NCBI RefSeq assembly: GCF_900109545.1
Contig: NZ_FOAP01000006.1
Coordinates: 248,001 to 312,000, forward strand
From: Stigmatella aurantiaca
Lineage (GTDB): Bacteria > Myxococcota > Myxococcia > Myxococcales > Myxococcaceae
Direction: 5' to 3'
Length of the DNA stretch: 64,000 nucleotides
Position numbers and translations under genes: made by a program
The notes under the pieces: model-generated
What the model was told of the DNA's origin: nothing
Seen by the model: the letters and a program-made list of their open reading frames with translations, nothing else
Database searches by the model: none
In this document: one piece after another, positions 25,399 to 35,800 of the stretch
Layout of the letters: each line of letters opens with the position of its first letter
Numbering within the stretch: position 1 is the first letter of the stretch

Positions 25399-26172
25399 CT
25401 AGCGGCCCTGGAACCGGGGGGCGCGTTTCTCCAGAAACGCCGCCCTCCCCTCCTTCACATCCTCGCTGTCGAAGGAGGCCCTGCGCAGGGCCCGCGCCCG
25501 CGCACGCGCGTCCTCGGACAGCGCCGGCTCGCCCAGCAAGCCCAGCACTTCCTTCATGCCGGACACCGCCAGCGGCGCGTGGGAAGCCAGCGTGCGGCAC
25601 AGTTCCAGGGCCACCGCCTCGGCGGCCTCCGGCGCGGGGCACTCGTCCAGCAGGCCCCAGGCGAGCGCCGTCTGTCCATCCAGCTTCCGGGCGGTGAGGA
25701 ACAGCGCCTTGGCGCGCGCCAGCCCCACGCGCCGGGCCACCCGCGCCATGCCATCCACCGCGTAGACGATGCCCAGCCGGGCCGGGGGCATGCAGAACAC
25801 GCTGTCCGGTGTCCCCACCCGGAAGTCACACGCCGAGGCCAGGTCGAACCCCGCCCCGAAGGCCGCGCCCTGCACCAGCGCCACGCTGGGCACCGGGTGG
25901 CGCTCCAGCCGGGACAGGAAGGCCATCAGCGGGTCATCCGGCAGCCGTCCATCCGCGGAGGACGGCCCCAGGTTCGTCAAGTCATAGCCCGAGCAGAAGG
26001 TGCCGCCCGCCCCGCGGAGCAGGAAGGCGCGCGTGGAGGCGGGCGCCGCGAGCGCCGCGTCCAGCAGGCCCAGCAGCCGGTCATCGAGCGCATTGCGCCG
26101 CGCGGGGTTGACGATCGTCAGCACCCGGATGCCGCCCTCGCGGTCCTCCACTTCCACCGTTGGCTGCACCAA
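25399..26172 (-). CDS. Enoyl-CoA hydratase/isomerase family protein
   Basis: A 257-aa crotonase-fold protein with the CoA-binding oxyanion segment (FLLRGAGGTFCSGYDL) and the second oxyanion loop (GAAFGAGFDLASACDF). The two glutamates that act as acid/base in true hydratases are not in their usual places: Asp stands in the first position (AGFDL), and the second region reads PARLGIVYAVDG without Glu. It may be a different crotonase, such as an isomerase or decarboxylase, rather than a hydratase. It is the last gene of the biotin carboxylase operon, 12 bases after the carrier gene. Confidence 0.78.
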   Translation of the reverse strand: MVQPTVEVEDREGGIRVLTIVNPARRNALDDRLLGLLDAALAAPASTRAFLLRGAGGTFCSGYDLTNLGPSSADGRLPDDPLMAFLSRLERHPVPSVALVQGAAFGAGFDLASACDFRVGTPDSVFCMPPARLGIVYAVDGMARVARRVGLARAKALFLTARKLDGQTALAWGLLDECPAPEAAEAVALELCRTLASHAPLAVSGMKEVLGLLGEPALSEDARARARALRRASFDSEDVKEGRAAFLEKRAPRFQGR

Positions 26173-26184
26173 AAACCCGCGCGC

Positions 26185-26397
26185 CTAACCGAGCACCACG
26201 AGGACATCGCCCTCGTTGACCGGCTGGGCCTCCTTGCAGCGGATCTCCTTCACGGTGCCCCCCTCGGGCGCCTCCACGGGCATCTCCATCTTCATGGACT
26301 CGAGGATGACCAGGGTGTCTCCGGAGGAGACCTGCTGGCCCACCTTCACCTCGATCTTCCACACGGTCCCGGTGATATGCGCCGCCACGTCCGCCAT
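26185..26397 (-). CDS. Biotinyl carrier protein domain (stand-alone, 70 aa)
   Basis: A single biotinyl/lipoyl domain of 70 residues with the biotinylation motif ESMKMEM, where the first Lys carries biotin. Gly-rich turns flank it on both sides (GQQVSSGDTLVI, EAPEGGTVKEI). Small stand-alone carriers of this kind serve acyl-CoA carboxylases such as propionyl- or methylcrotonyl-type enzymes. It lies between a biotin carboxylase and a crotonase-family gene on the same strand. An AGGAGG-type ribosome site (GAGGCAAC) precedes the ATG. Confidence 0.9.
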   Translation of the reverse strand: MADVAAHITGTVWKIEVKVGQQVSSGDTLVILESMKMEMPVEAPEGGTVKEIRCKEAQPVNEGDVLVVLG

Positions 26398-26442
26398 ACG
26401 CTGTTGCCTCCTCGCTAGAGATGGGTGCCGCCCGCGCGCAGC

Positions 26443-27792
26443 CTAGGGCTTCGCGTGCTGTTCCAGGAAGCGCGTATCCAGCGCCCCCGACTGAAAAGCC
26501 TCGGAGCGCAGGATGCGCAGGTGCAGCGGGATGTTCGTCTTGATGCCCTCGATGCGGAACTGCTCCAGCGCCGCGATGGAGCGCTCGATGGCCTGGGCGC
26601 GCGTGGCGCCCGAGACGATGAGCTTGGCAATCATGGGATCGTAGTTCGGCGTGACGATGTTGCCCTCGGCATAGCCCGCGTCCAGGCGCACGCCCTCGCC
26701 CGTGGGCGGCGTGAACACCTTGAGCGGCCCCGGCGAGGGGAAGAACTTCACCGGATCCTCGGCGTAGATGCGGAACTCGAGCGCCGCGCCCCGCCGCACC
26801 ACGTCCTCCTGGCGCACCGTGAGGCGCTCGCCGCTGGCGATGCGCAGCTGCCAGCCGATGAGATCCACCCCCGTGGTCAGCTCCGTCACCGGGTGCTCCA
26901 CCTGGAGCCGCGCGTTCATCTCGATGAAGTAGACGTTCCCGTCCGAGTAGAGGAACTCCACCGTGCCCGCGTTCGCGTAGCCAAAGGCCTTGGCCGCCGC
27001 CACCGCCGCGGTGAACAGCTTCTGGGACACCTCCGGGTGCTGCCCGCCCGCGAACAGCGGCGAGGGCGCCTCCTCCACCACCTTCTGGTGGCGGCGCTGG
27101 ATGGAGCACTCGCGCTCCAGCACGTGGATGAGGTGGCCGTGCTGGTCCCCCAGAATCTGCACCTCGATGTGGCGGGGCGCCGGGAAGTAGCGCTCCAGGT
27201 ACACGCCCTCGCGGCCGAAGGCGGCCTTCGCCCGGTCCGTGCACTGGCGGAACACCTTCTCCAGCTCGGCCGGGTCCTTCGCCGCGGCCATGCCGATGCC
27301 TCCGCCCCCGCCCGCCGCCTTGCAGAGCACCGGGTAGCCAATGCCCTCGGCCTGCGCCAGCGCCGTGCCCACGTCCGGCACCACGCCCTCGGTGCCGGGC
27401 ACCACGGGAACCCCCGCGGCCGCCACCAGCTTCCGGGCCTGGCTCTTGTCCTTCATCCGCAGCATGGCCTCCGGGGGCGGGCCCACGAAGGTGATGCCCG
27501 CGGCCTGGCAGGCGGTGGCGAACTCGGCGTTCTCCGACACGAAGCCGTAGCCGGGGTGGATGGCCTCGGCCCCCGTCTTCTTCGCCGCCTCCAGAATGGC
27601 GGCGATGTTCAGGTAGCTGTCCTTGGCGGGGGCAGGGCCGATGCGCACCGCCTCGTCCGCCTCCCGGACAAAGGGCAGGTCCGCGTCCGCGTCCGAGTAG
27701 ACCGCGACGGTGGACACGCCCATGCCTCGTGCGACGGCTCCAATGCGGCGGGAAATTTCACCCCGGTTAGCAATGAGCAGCTTCTTGAACAT
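26443..27792 (-). CDS. Biotin carboxylase subunit of an acyl-CoA carboxylase
   Basis: The 449-aa protein carboxylates biotin with ATP and bicarbonate. It has N-terminal LLIANRGEISRRI, the GYGFVSENAEFA loop, the ATP-grasp glycine loop KAAGGGGGIGM (Ile replaces the Arg common in AccC), LERECSIQRRHQKVVEEAPSP and the catalytic EMNARLQVEHPVTE. This is AccC/PccA-like in length and motifs, without a fused carrier. The next gene downstream is a separate biotinyl carrier, but no carboxyltransferase is nearby, so its acyl-CoA substrate cannot be read from context. GGGGAG lies upstream of the ATG. Confidence 0.9.
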   Translation of the reverse strand: MFKKLLIANRGEISRRIGAVARGMGVSTVAVYSDADADLPFVREADEAVRIGPAPAKDSYLNIAAILEAAKKTGAEAIHPGYGFVSENAEFATACQAAGITFVGPPPEAMLRMKDKSQARKLVAAAGVPVVPGTEGVVPDVGTALAQAEGIGYPVLCKAAGGGGGIGMAAAKDPAELEKVFRQCTDRAKAAFGREGVYLERYFPAPRHIEVQILGDQHGHLIHVLERECSIQRRHQKVVEEAPSPLFAGGQHPEVSQKLFTAAVAAAKAFGYANAGTVEFLYSDGNVYFIEMNARLQVEHPVTELTTGVDLIGWQLRIASGERLTVRQEDVVRRGAALEFRIYAEDPVKFFPSPGPLKVFTPPTGEGVRLDAGYAEGNIVTPNYDPMIAKLIVSGATRAQAIERSIAALEQFRIEGIKTNIPLHLRILRSEAFQSGALDTRFLEQHAKP

Positions 27793-27822
27793 GAGGGGCT
27801 CCCCGGCTTGCGAAGGGCGGCC

Positions 27823-27851
27823 AACCTAATCGCCGCCTCCTGCCCTGACAA
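27823..27851 (-). promoter_or_regulatory. Candidate sigma70-like promoter of the biotin carboxylase operon
   Basis: On the minus strand TTGTCA (27846-27851) and TAGGTT (27823-27828) are 17 bases apart. Transcription would start about 24 bases before the ATG, leaving room for the ribosome site. Confidence 0.42.
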
Positions 27852-27878
27852 GCAGGCAGCCAAGGGAGTGATACAGGG

Positions 27879-27892
27879 GTGAACAGGTTCAC
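27879..27892. promoter_or_regulatory. Perfect palindrome GTGAAC-AG-GTTCAC, candidate operator
   Basis: A 6-2-6 perfect palindrome lies in the divergent region between the carboxylase operon and the small gene at 27944, about 28 bases upstream of the predicted -35. A related half-site (GGTTCAG) follows at about 27900. It is the sort of site bound by a TetR- or GntR-family repressor, but the regulator is unknown. Confidence 0.45.
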
Positions 27893-27905
27893 ACAGGGCG
27901 GTTCA

Positions 27906-27923
27906 GTTGCGGCCTTCCGCAAC
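27906..27923. repeat. 7-bp inverted repeat in the divergent promoter region
   Basis: GTTGCGG and CCGCAAC flank four bases, just upstream of the GTG at 27944. It may be a second operator or a hairpin. Confidence 0.38.
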
Positions 27924-27943
27924 CCTGGCATACCGTCCGATTC

Positions 27944-28321
27944 GTGAAGCACACCGAGAACGACACAGGACGGGTGGTGGACCTCCAGGGCGCACGCCGC
28001 GAGCGCCGGCTGGAGCTGTACCGGGCACGGCTGGCGGACCGCCTGGGCGCCAACCGGCAAACGCTGGAGACGCTCTCCCAGGCCGGCACGCTCTTCTCCC
28101 CGGAGGGCACCCTGCGCGGCCGCGCCCTGCTCAAGGCCCGCCAGATGCTGCAGCGCGCGGGCACGCTCGTGGAGATGCTGGCCGGCGAGGGCGTGGTGCC
28201 CGCGCCCCGGCTCCCCGAGCGCATCGAGGAAGTCTACGAAGAGCTGGACGCGCTCATGGCGCGCAGCGACGCGCTCTTCGGCCGGGATGAGGCGAGCGTG
28301 GCCCGCCTCCCCCACCGCTAG
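27944..28321 (+). CDS. Hypothetical helical protein
   Basis: I do not recognise this 125-aa protein. It is Arg/Glu/Leu-rich and predicted mostly helical, without signal or membrane segment. A central GTLFSPEGTLRGRALLKARQML stretch is bounded by coiled-coil-like helices. The start GTG sits about 7 bases after a weak -10-like hexamer (TACCGT), so it could be leaderless. It is convergent with ftsZ, which ends six bases away. Confidence 0.55.
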   Translation: MKHTENDTGRVVDLQGARRERRLELYRARLADRLGANRQTLETLSQAGTLFSPEGTLRGRALLKARQMLQRAGTLVEMLAGEGVVPAPRLPERIEEVYEELDALMARSDALFGRDEASVARLPHR

Positions 28322-28327
28322 CCCCTC

Positions 28328-29551
28328 TCAGGGCATCTCGGTCTGTCCCTGCCGCCGCAGGAAGGTGGGGATGTCGAACTGATCCTCGTCCAGCGGGAGC
28401 GCCGCGTCCTTCACCACCGCGGTGCGCGAGCTGGTGATGGACTTGTTCTCGACCGAGGAGAGCGAGCGCCCGCCGGACTTGGCGGGCACCAGGGTGGCCA
28501 CTTCCTCGCGCGCCACGCTGAGCACCGAGGAGGACGGGCGGTTGACGAGCGGCACCGGCGTGGTCTGCGTGACCACCACGCGCTGCTGCTTCATCTCGCG
28601 GTGCACGAAGCCCGTGGCGATGATGGTGATCTTCACCTCGTCCTGGATCTGCTCGTCGATGAGCGAGCCGAAGATGATCTCCGCCTCGTTGTCGGCGGCG
28701 TCATGCACCAGGGTGAGCGCCTCGTTGACCTCCTGAAGCGTCATGTCGCGGCCGCCGGTGATGTTGATGAGCAGGCCGGTGGCGCCGTCGATGGACACAT
28801 CCTCCAGCAGCGGGCTGCTGATGGCCTGCTGCATGGCGTTGAGCGCGCGCTTGTCACCGGACGAGCACCCGGTGCCCATGAGCGCCAGGCCCTTGTCGCT
28901 CATGATGGTCTTCACGTCGGCGAAGTCCACGTTGATGTAGCCGTGGTACTGGATGAGGTCCGAGATGCCCTGCACGGCGTTGAGGAGCACCTCGTCGGCG
29001 CGCTTGAAGGTCTCCAGGAGCGGCATGGGCTCGGTGCTCAGGGTGAGCAGCCGCTGGTTGGGGATGGTGATGAGGGTGTCGACGGCGGCCTTGAGCTCCA
29101 CGAGGCCCTGCTCGGCCTGCTTGCGGCGCTTGTTGCCCTCGAAGAGGAAGGGCTTGGTGACGACGCCCACCGTGAGGCAGCCGAGGCTCTTGGCGATGTC
29201 CGCGATGATGGGCGCGGCGCCCGTGCCGGTGCCACCGCCCATGCCCGCGGTGACGAACACCATGTCCGCGCCCTCGAGCACGGCGGCGATCTGGTCCCGG
29301 GACTCCAGGGCGGCCTCGCGGCCCATCTCCGGGTTGGCGCCCGCGCCCAGGCCCTTGGTCAGCGTCTGGCCGATCTGAAGCCGCGTGGGCGACTTGTTGG
29401 CGGCCAGGGCCTGCACATCGGTGTTCGCGGCGATGAAGTCGACCCGTTCCAGCTTGGCCAAGATCATCGTGTTGACGGCGTTACAGCCAGCTCCCCCCAC
29501 GCCAACAACACGAATCTTCGCGGCCTGCTTGTTCTGCTCGAACTGGTCCAT
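28328..29551 (-). CDS. ftsZ: Cell division protein FtsZ
   Basis: The tubulin-like GTPase (407 aa) polymerises into the Z-ring. Motifs are [13 protein letters not shown], the tubulin signature [19 protein letters not shown] with the T5/T6 region, and the C-terminal peptide [10 protein letters not shown] that binds FtsA and other partners. I use ATG 29551 because AAGGA is 7 bases upstream; the 8 residues that could precede it have no ribosome site. Unlike the usual arrangement, ftsA is not directly upstream. A 15.1-kb gene and a terminator separate them, so ftsZ needs its own promoter or read-through. Confidence 0.97.
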   Translation of the reverse strand: MDQFEQNKQAAKIRVVGVGGAGCNAVNTMILAKLERVDFIAANTDVQALAANKSPTRLQIGQTLTKGLGAGANPEMGREAALESRDQIAAVLEGADMVFVTAGMGGGTGTGAAPIIADIAKSLGCLTVGVVTKPFLFEGNKRRKQAEQGLVELKAAVDTLITIPNQRLLTLSTEPMPLLETFKRADEVLLNAVQGISDLIQYHGYINVDFADVKTIMSDKGLALMGTGCSSGDKRALNAMQQAISSPLLEDVSIDGATGLLINITGGRDMTLQEVNEALTLVHDAADNEAEIIFGSLIDEQIQDEVKITIIATGFVHREMKQQRVVVTQTTPVPLVNRPSSSVLSVAREEVATLVPAKSGGRSLSSVENKSITSSRTAVVKDAALPLDEDQFDIPTFLRRQGQTEMP

Positions 29552-29641
29552 GGTGATCCTTTCAACGGGAGCCACGCGTCGCCCGTCGCGGGGGTCCCCA
29601 GGTCATCCATCATCAGCAAGTCGCGGTCTTTGGCAAGTATT

Positions 29642-29671
29642 CCGCAACGTGGATGTAGCGCCACGTTGCGG
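29642..29671. repeat. Perfect 11-bp inverted repeat upstream of ftsZ
   Basis: CCGCAACGTGG and CCACGTTGCGG are separated by eight bases, about 90 bases before the ftsZ start and 132 bases after the giant gene's stop. It could be the terminator of the giant gene (no T-run), an operator, or a leader structure for ftsZ. A shorter 6-bp hairpin lies at 29716-29731. No strong promoter hexamers are evident in this 252-base gap. Confidence 0.5.
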
Positions 29672-29803
29672 TCTCAAGTCCTGACAGGCACTTACGCGGA
29701 GCCCATGCCCCCGGTCCGCCGGCACCGGCGGGCCCCGCTCACATCTTGACTCGCGATTCGAGCCGCGCTTGGCCCCGCGATGACGCTGGCCAGGCGAGCA
29801 TGC

Positions 29804-32800
29804 TCAAGGCGCGGAGCGTTCCACCTCCAGCGGCTTGACCTTCACGACGGAGAACTCCACGCGGCGGTTGCTCTCGCGGCCCTTGGTGGTCTTGTTGCTG
29901 GCCAGGGGACGCGCCTCGCCGAAGCCCACCGACTCCAGCCGCTCCGGCGCGACGCCCTCCTGGACGAGGCGGTCGAGCACGGCCTTCGCGCGGCGCTCGG
30001 ACAGGCGCAGGTTCTCCTCGTCGGCGCCCTGATCATCCGTGTAGCCCTCCACGCGAATCTTCTCGATTTCTGAGTGGGCGTTCATCACCTGGGCCACCTG
30101 CTTCAGCAGGCTGAAGGACTTCGGGAGGATGACGTCCATGCTGGAGGTGAAGAAGATCTTCTCGAGGATGACGATCTTCTCGCGCTCCACGAGCACCTTC
30201 ACCTTGCCCTTGTCCGGGCAGCCATCCTCGTCCTTCACGCCGTTGATGGTCTCCTTCTCGTTGGGGCACTGGTCGGCCGCGTCCGCGACGCCGTCCTGAT
30301 CGTTGTCCAGGTCCGGGCAGCCATCCTCATCCTGGAAGCCGTCCTTGTCCTCGGGCTGATTCGGGCAGCGGTCCACGTCGTCCGTCAGGCCGTCCCCGTC
30401 GGTGTCCACCGGCGGCGGCGGGGGCGCCTCGTCCGGGCAGCCGTCCTCGTCCTGGAAGCCGTTCAGCGTCTCCTTCTCGTTGGGGCACTTGTCGCTCGTG
30501 TCCAGCAAGCCGTCCCCATCGTTGTCCGGGTCCGCGCAGCCGTCCTCGTCCTGGAAGCCGTCCACGTCCTCCGGGCCCATTGGACACACCGGCGCCGTGG
30601 GCACCGCCGCGGGCACCACGGGCGGCGGCTCCACGGGCGACGGGGCCTTCGGCGCCGACAGGGACCAGTAGGAGATCCCCGCGAAGAGGCGGAACTCCGG
30701 GGTGCCGTAGCCCTTGGTGAAGCCCGGTCCTCCGCCCACGTGGGCGTCGAACGCATTCAGGAACCGGTACTTCACCGTGGCCAGGAGCTCGAGCGGCCGC
30801 TCCTCGGCGCCCTCCTGCCCCAGCCCGAGCGCGCCCGCCAGCGAGCCCCCCGCGGTCAGCTTGCCGAAGGGCACCTCCGCGCCCACGCCGTAGGTGAACT
30901 CGTTGGAGACGGTGAGGTTGCGCAGTTGCTCCTTGGGACGCAAGGCGAGGCCCAGGTTGGCCAGCACCCGCAGCCCGCTGTCATGGCGCCACTCGCCGAG
31001 CGCCCGGGGGTGCACCGAGAAGGGGCCGCCCCGGAAGTCCGCGCTGCCCGTGGGCAGGTGAATCGGCAGCGCGGCGCCCAGTTCCAAGGACTCCGAGGAG
31101 AACAGGCGCGCCTTGGGCACCAGCCGCAGGTTCCCCAGGCCCGTCGAGTCCGCGCCCGGAACGGCCGGTCCCGTGTCCGACTCCACCGAGGAGGTCTGTG
31201 AGGTGATGGGAAGCGCCACGCCCAGTTCGAACCGGTCGAACAGGGCGATGGCCCCCATCAGATCCACGGTGAGCTGCGACGCCACCAGCTTGGCGACGAC
31301 CTCCTCCGAGGCGCGGTTGGAGAGGGTCAGAGGGTCCTTCGCGTAGCTCAGCGAAAGCCCCACGTTCCAGTCCAGGTGGTGCCCCACCCTCGCGCTGTGG
31401 AGGCCCAGCAGATCGTGCAGGCCCGGGGCGGGCTTGTACTGCTGCGCATCGATCTTGTTGGACTGCGGAATGGTGACGGTCTGGGCCTGAGCGGACAGGC
31501 TGCCCAGGCCACTCAGGACCGCCACCACGCCCCAGACACTGGCGCCCCGGAGGCCCTGCCGGCGGCGCCGCAGCAGCGGCGCCCCGAGCAGCAGCGCCAG
31601 CGGCATCAGGCTGGTGGTGCCCGCCGCGCCGCAACCGCTGCCCCCGACGACGAAGTCATCGGTGGGGTCCAACGGATCTCCGCCGCTGGCCACCTCGTCG
31701 CCGTCGTTCACCCCACCCTCGTCGGTGTCCGCCTTGTTCGGATCCGTCTCGCCCGGATCGATGGCGCCCGAGTGGTTCTTGTCCTCCTCGCCGTCGCTCA
31801 AGCCGTCGCCATCCGTGTCTGCCTTGCGCGGATCGGTCTTCGTCAGCGGATCGGCATCCGCCTTGAAGTTCGGCGAGTTCTGGTCGGTCCCGGAAGGCGC
31901 CGTGGCCGCCGTCACGCCACGCTCGGTGCCATCGAGGATGCCGTCGTTGTCGCTGTCCTCGTCGAGGGCATCGATGCGGCCGTCTCCATCGGTGTCGGTC
32001 AGACCATCCGAGCCGTCGGGAACGCCGTCGTCATCCGAGTCGTTGTCGAACGGATTGGTGCCCACCTCAAGCTCGCGCTCATAGTCCACGCCGTCCCGGT
32101 CACCATCCCGGTCGTCGGACGGATCCAGCGGATTGAGCTCGCCCTCATCGACACGGCCGTTCTGGTTGCGGTCCTCGATGCCGTCGAACACGCCACCGTT
32201 GTCGGTATCCTTGTTGAGCGGATCCGTCTTCGTGGCGGGGTCCACATCCGGCTTGAACTTCGCCGGATCCGTGTCCGAGCCTTCCGACTTTGTCAGGCCC
32301 AGCTCCAGGCCGTCGCTGAGGCCATCCTCGTCCATGTCGAACACGAGCGGGCTGGTCTCATTGGCATCCACCACGCCGTTGAAGTTGGCGTCCTCGGAGC
32401 CGTCCAGCAAACCGTCATCGTCCGAGTCGTCGTCATCTGGATCCGTCCCCAGCCGGGCTTCCACGTCATCGGGGAGCCCGTCACCGTCGCGGTCGCTAAC
32501 GGCCTCCTCCACCGTCACCGTCACTGTGGCCGTGTCCGTGCCGCCGTTGCCGTCGGAGATCGTGTAGGTGAACGTCTCAGTGCCGCTGAAGCCCACCGGC
32601 GGCGTGAAGGTCACCTGGCGGCCGGTGATCTCCACCGTCCCCTGGCCGGGCTGCGTCACCGAGATGATCGTGAGGGTCTCTCCGGTATCCGGCTCCTCCG
32701 TGTCGTTGGCCAGGACATCCAGCTGCGTGGCGCCGCTGCCCGTGGCCAACGTGAAACTGTCGTCGTTGGCCGTGGGATTATCGTTCACCGGCGTCACCGT

Positions 32801-35800
32801 CACCGTGACGGTCGCCGTGTCCGTGCCGCCGTGGCCATCCGACAGCGTGTACGTGAACTCCGTGGTGCCGTTGAAGTTGGCCTCGGGCGTAAAGCGCACG
32901 ACGCCGTCCATCAACGTCACCGTGCCGTGGTCCGGCTGAGTGACAGACGCCACCGTCAGCGTCTCGCCTACGTCCGGCGCCGCCGTGTCGTTGGCCAGAA
33001 CCTCCAACACCACGGCCACACTGTCCTCCGCCACCTCGAAGGTGTCGTCCTCGGCGACGGGAGGCCGGTTGACCGGGCGCACGCGCACCGTCACGTTGGC
33101 CGTGTCCGTCAAGCCGCGGCCATCCGACACGGTGTAGGTGAAGCCCGTGGTGCCCGTGAAGCCCGCGTCGGGCGTGAAGGTCACCCCGGTGGCCGTGAAG
33201 GTCACCGTGCCATTCGTGGGCTGGGTCACCGCCGTGATGGAGAGCGTCTCGCCCACGTCGGGGGCCGTCGTGTCGTTGGCCAGCACGTTCAGCGGATGCG
33301 CCATGCCATCCGACACCACCGTGAAGTCGTCGTCCACCGCGGTGGGCGGCCGGTTGAGCGGCGTGACCGTCACCGTCACCCGCGCCTGGTCCCTGCCACC
33401 GTTGCCGTCGAACACCGTGTAGAGGAACGTCGTCGTCCCGTAGAAGTTGGCCGCAGGCGTGAACGTCACCCCCGTGGTCGTGAACGTCACCGAGCCGTGG
33501 GCCGGCTGCGTTACCCCGATGACGGTGAGCGTCTCGCCCGTGTCGGGCTCCGTCGAGTCATTGGCCAGCACGTCAAACAGCGTGGGGCCGCTGTTCTCGT
33601 CCACCGTGAAGCTGTCGTCGTTGGCCACCGGCGGGTTGTTCGAGCCGGAGACCACCACCGTCACCGTGGCCGTGTCCGTGCCCCCGTTGCCGTCGGAGAT
33701 CTCGTAGTCGAAGGACGTGGTGCCAGCGAAGTTGGCCGCCGGCGTGAAGCGCACCACGCCCCCCGCCAGTTCCACCGTGCCATTGGCGGGCTGGGTCACC
33801 GACGTCACCGTCAGCGTCTCGCCGTCGTCAGGCGCGGAGGTGTCGTTGAGCAGCACATCCAGCACCGTGGCGCTGCTGTTCTCCGCGACCCGGAAGCTGT
33901 CGTTGACGGCCGTGGGCGCGTCGTTCACCGGCGTCACCGTCACCGTCACCGTGGCCGAGTCCGTGCCGCCGTTGCCGTCGGAGATGGTGTACGTGAACGT
34001 CGTGACGCCGTGGAAGTTGGCCTCGGGCGTGAAGCGCACCACCCCGCCCGACTGAGACGTGGCGCCGTGCGCGGGCTGCGTCACCCCCGTCACCATCAAC
34101 GTCTCGCCCGTGTCCGGCGCGGACGTGTCGTTGGCCAGCACATCCAGCACCGCGGTCCCGCTGTCCTCGGCCACCGTGAAGCTGTCGTTGATGGCATCCG
34201 GCGGATCGTTCACCGGCGTCACCGTCACCGTGACGTTGGCCGTGTCCGTGCCGCCGTTGCCATCGGAGAGGGTGTACGTGAACGTCGCGGTGCCGTTGAA
34301 GCCGGTGGACGGCGTGAACCGCACCAGGCCGCCCGTCAGCGACACCACGCCGTTGACCGGCTGGGTCACCGACACCACGGACAGCGTCTCGCCCGTGTCC
34401 GGCGCGAACGTGTCGTTGGCCAGCACGTTGAGCTGCGTGCTCGTGGTGCCCTCGGCCACCGTGAAGCTGTCGTCGTTGGCCGTGGGCGCATCATTCACCG
34501 GCGTCACCGTCACGGTGACCCGCGCGGAATCCACCCCGCCATTGCCGTCCGACACCGTGTACGTGAACGTCGTGGTGCCGTTGAAGTTGGGCTCCGGCGT
34601 GAAGCTCACCCCGGTGCCCGTCACCGTCACCGTGCCGTGGGCCGGCTGGGTCACCGACGTGACGGTCAGCGTCTCGCCCGTGTCGGGCGCCACCGTGTCG
34701 TTGCCCAACACGTCGAACTCCGTGGCCGCGCTGTCCTCGGCCACCGTGAACGCATCGTCGTTGGCGACCGGCGGGTGGTTCTCTCCCTCCACCGTCACCG
34801 TCACCATGGCCGTGTCCGTGCCGCCGTTGCCATCCGACACGGTGTAGGTGAACGTCGTGGTCCCGCTGAAGTTGGCCGCGGGCGTGAAGCTCACCCCGCT
34901 TCCGGTCAGCGCCACCGTGCCGGACGCGGGCGGCGTGACCGACGCCACCGTCAGGGTCTCCCCCACATCCGGGGCGATGGTGTCGTTGAGCAGCACGTCC
35001 AGCAGCGTGGGGCCGCTGTTACGGGCCACCGTGAAGCTGTCGTCGTTGGCCGTGGGATTATCGTTCACCGGTGTCACCGTCACCGTCACCGTGGCCGTGG
35101 CGGTCCCGCCGTTGCCATCGGCGATGGTGTACGTGAACGCCGTGGTGCCGAAGAAGTTCGCCGCGGGCGTGAAGCTCACGCTGGAGTCCGTGAAGGTCAC
35201 CGTGCCGTTCGCGGGCTGGGTGACGGAGGTCACCGTCAGCGTCTCGCCCGTGTCGGGCGTGCTCTTGTCGTTGGCCAGCACGTCCAGCACCTTGGAGGGG
35301 CTGTCCTCGGCCACCGTGTAGCTGTCGTTGACGGCCGTGGGCGGATCGTTCACCGGCGTCACCGTCACCGTGACGGTCGCCGTGTCCGTGCCACCATTGC
35401 CGTCCGACACCGTGTACGTGAACGTCGTGGTGCCGTTGAAGTTCGTCGTGGGCCGGAAGCGCACGGCTCCGCCGACCAGGGCCGCCTGGCCATTGGCCGG
35501 CTGGGTCACCGACGTGACGGTCAGCGTCTCGCCCGTGTCGGGCGCCACCGTGTCGTTGGTCAGCACGTCCAGCACCGTGAAGCCGCTGTCCTCCAGGACG
35601 GAGAACGCGTCGTCCGTGGCCGTGGGCGCGTCGTTCACCGGCGCCACCGACACCGTCACGAGGGCCGTGTCCGTGCCCCCGTTGCCGTCGGACACCGTGT
35701 AGGTGAACGTCGTGATGCCGGTGAAGTTGGCCGCGGGCGTGAAACTCACGTTCGAAGCCGTGAAGGTCACCGCCGCGTTCGCCGGCTGCGTCACCGAGAC

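Noticed and set aside
31480-31642. An internal start separating the OmpA-type half of the giant gene as its own gene
   Set aside because: No ribosome site precedes the Met near residue 4435 or any nearby GTG, and the frame is continuous, so I keep one gene while noting probable protein cleavage.
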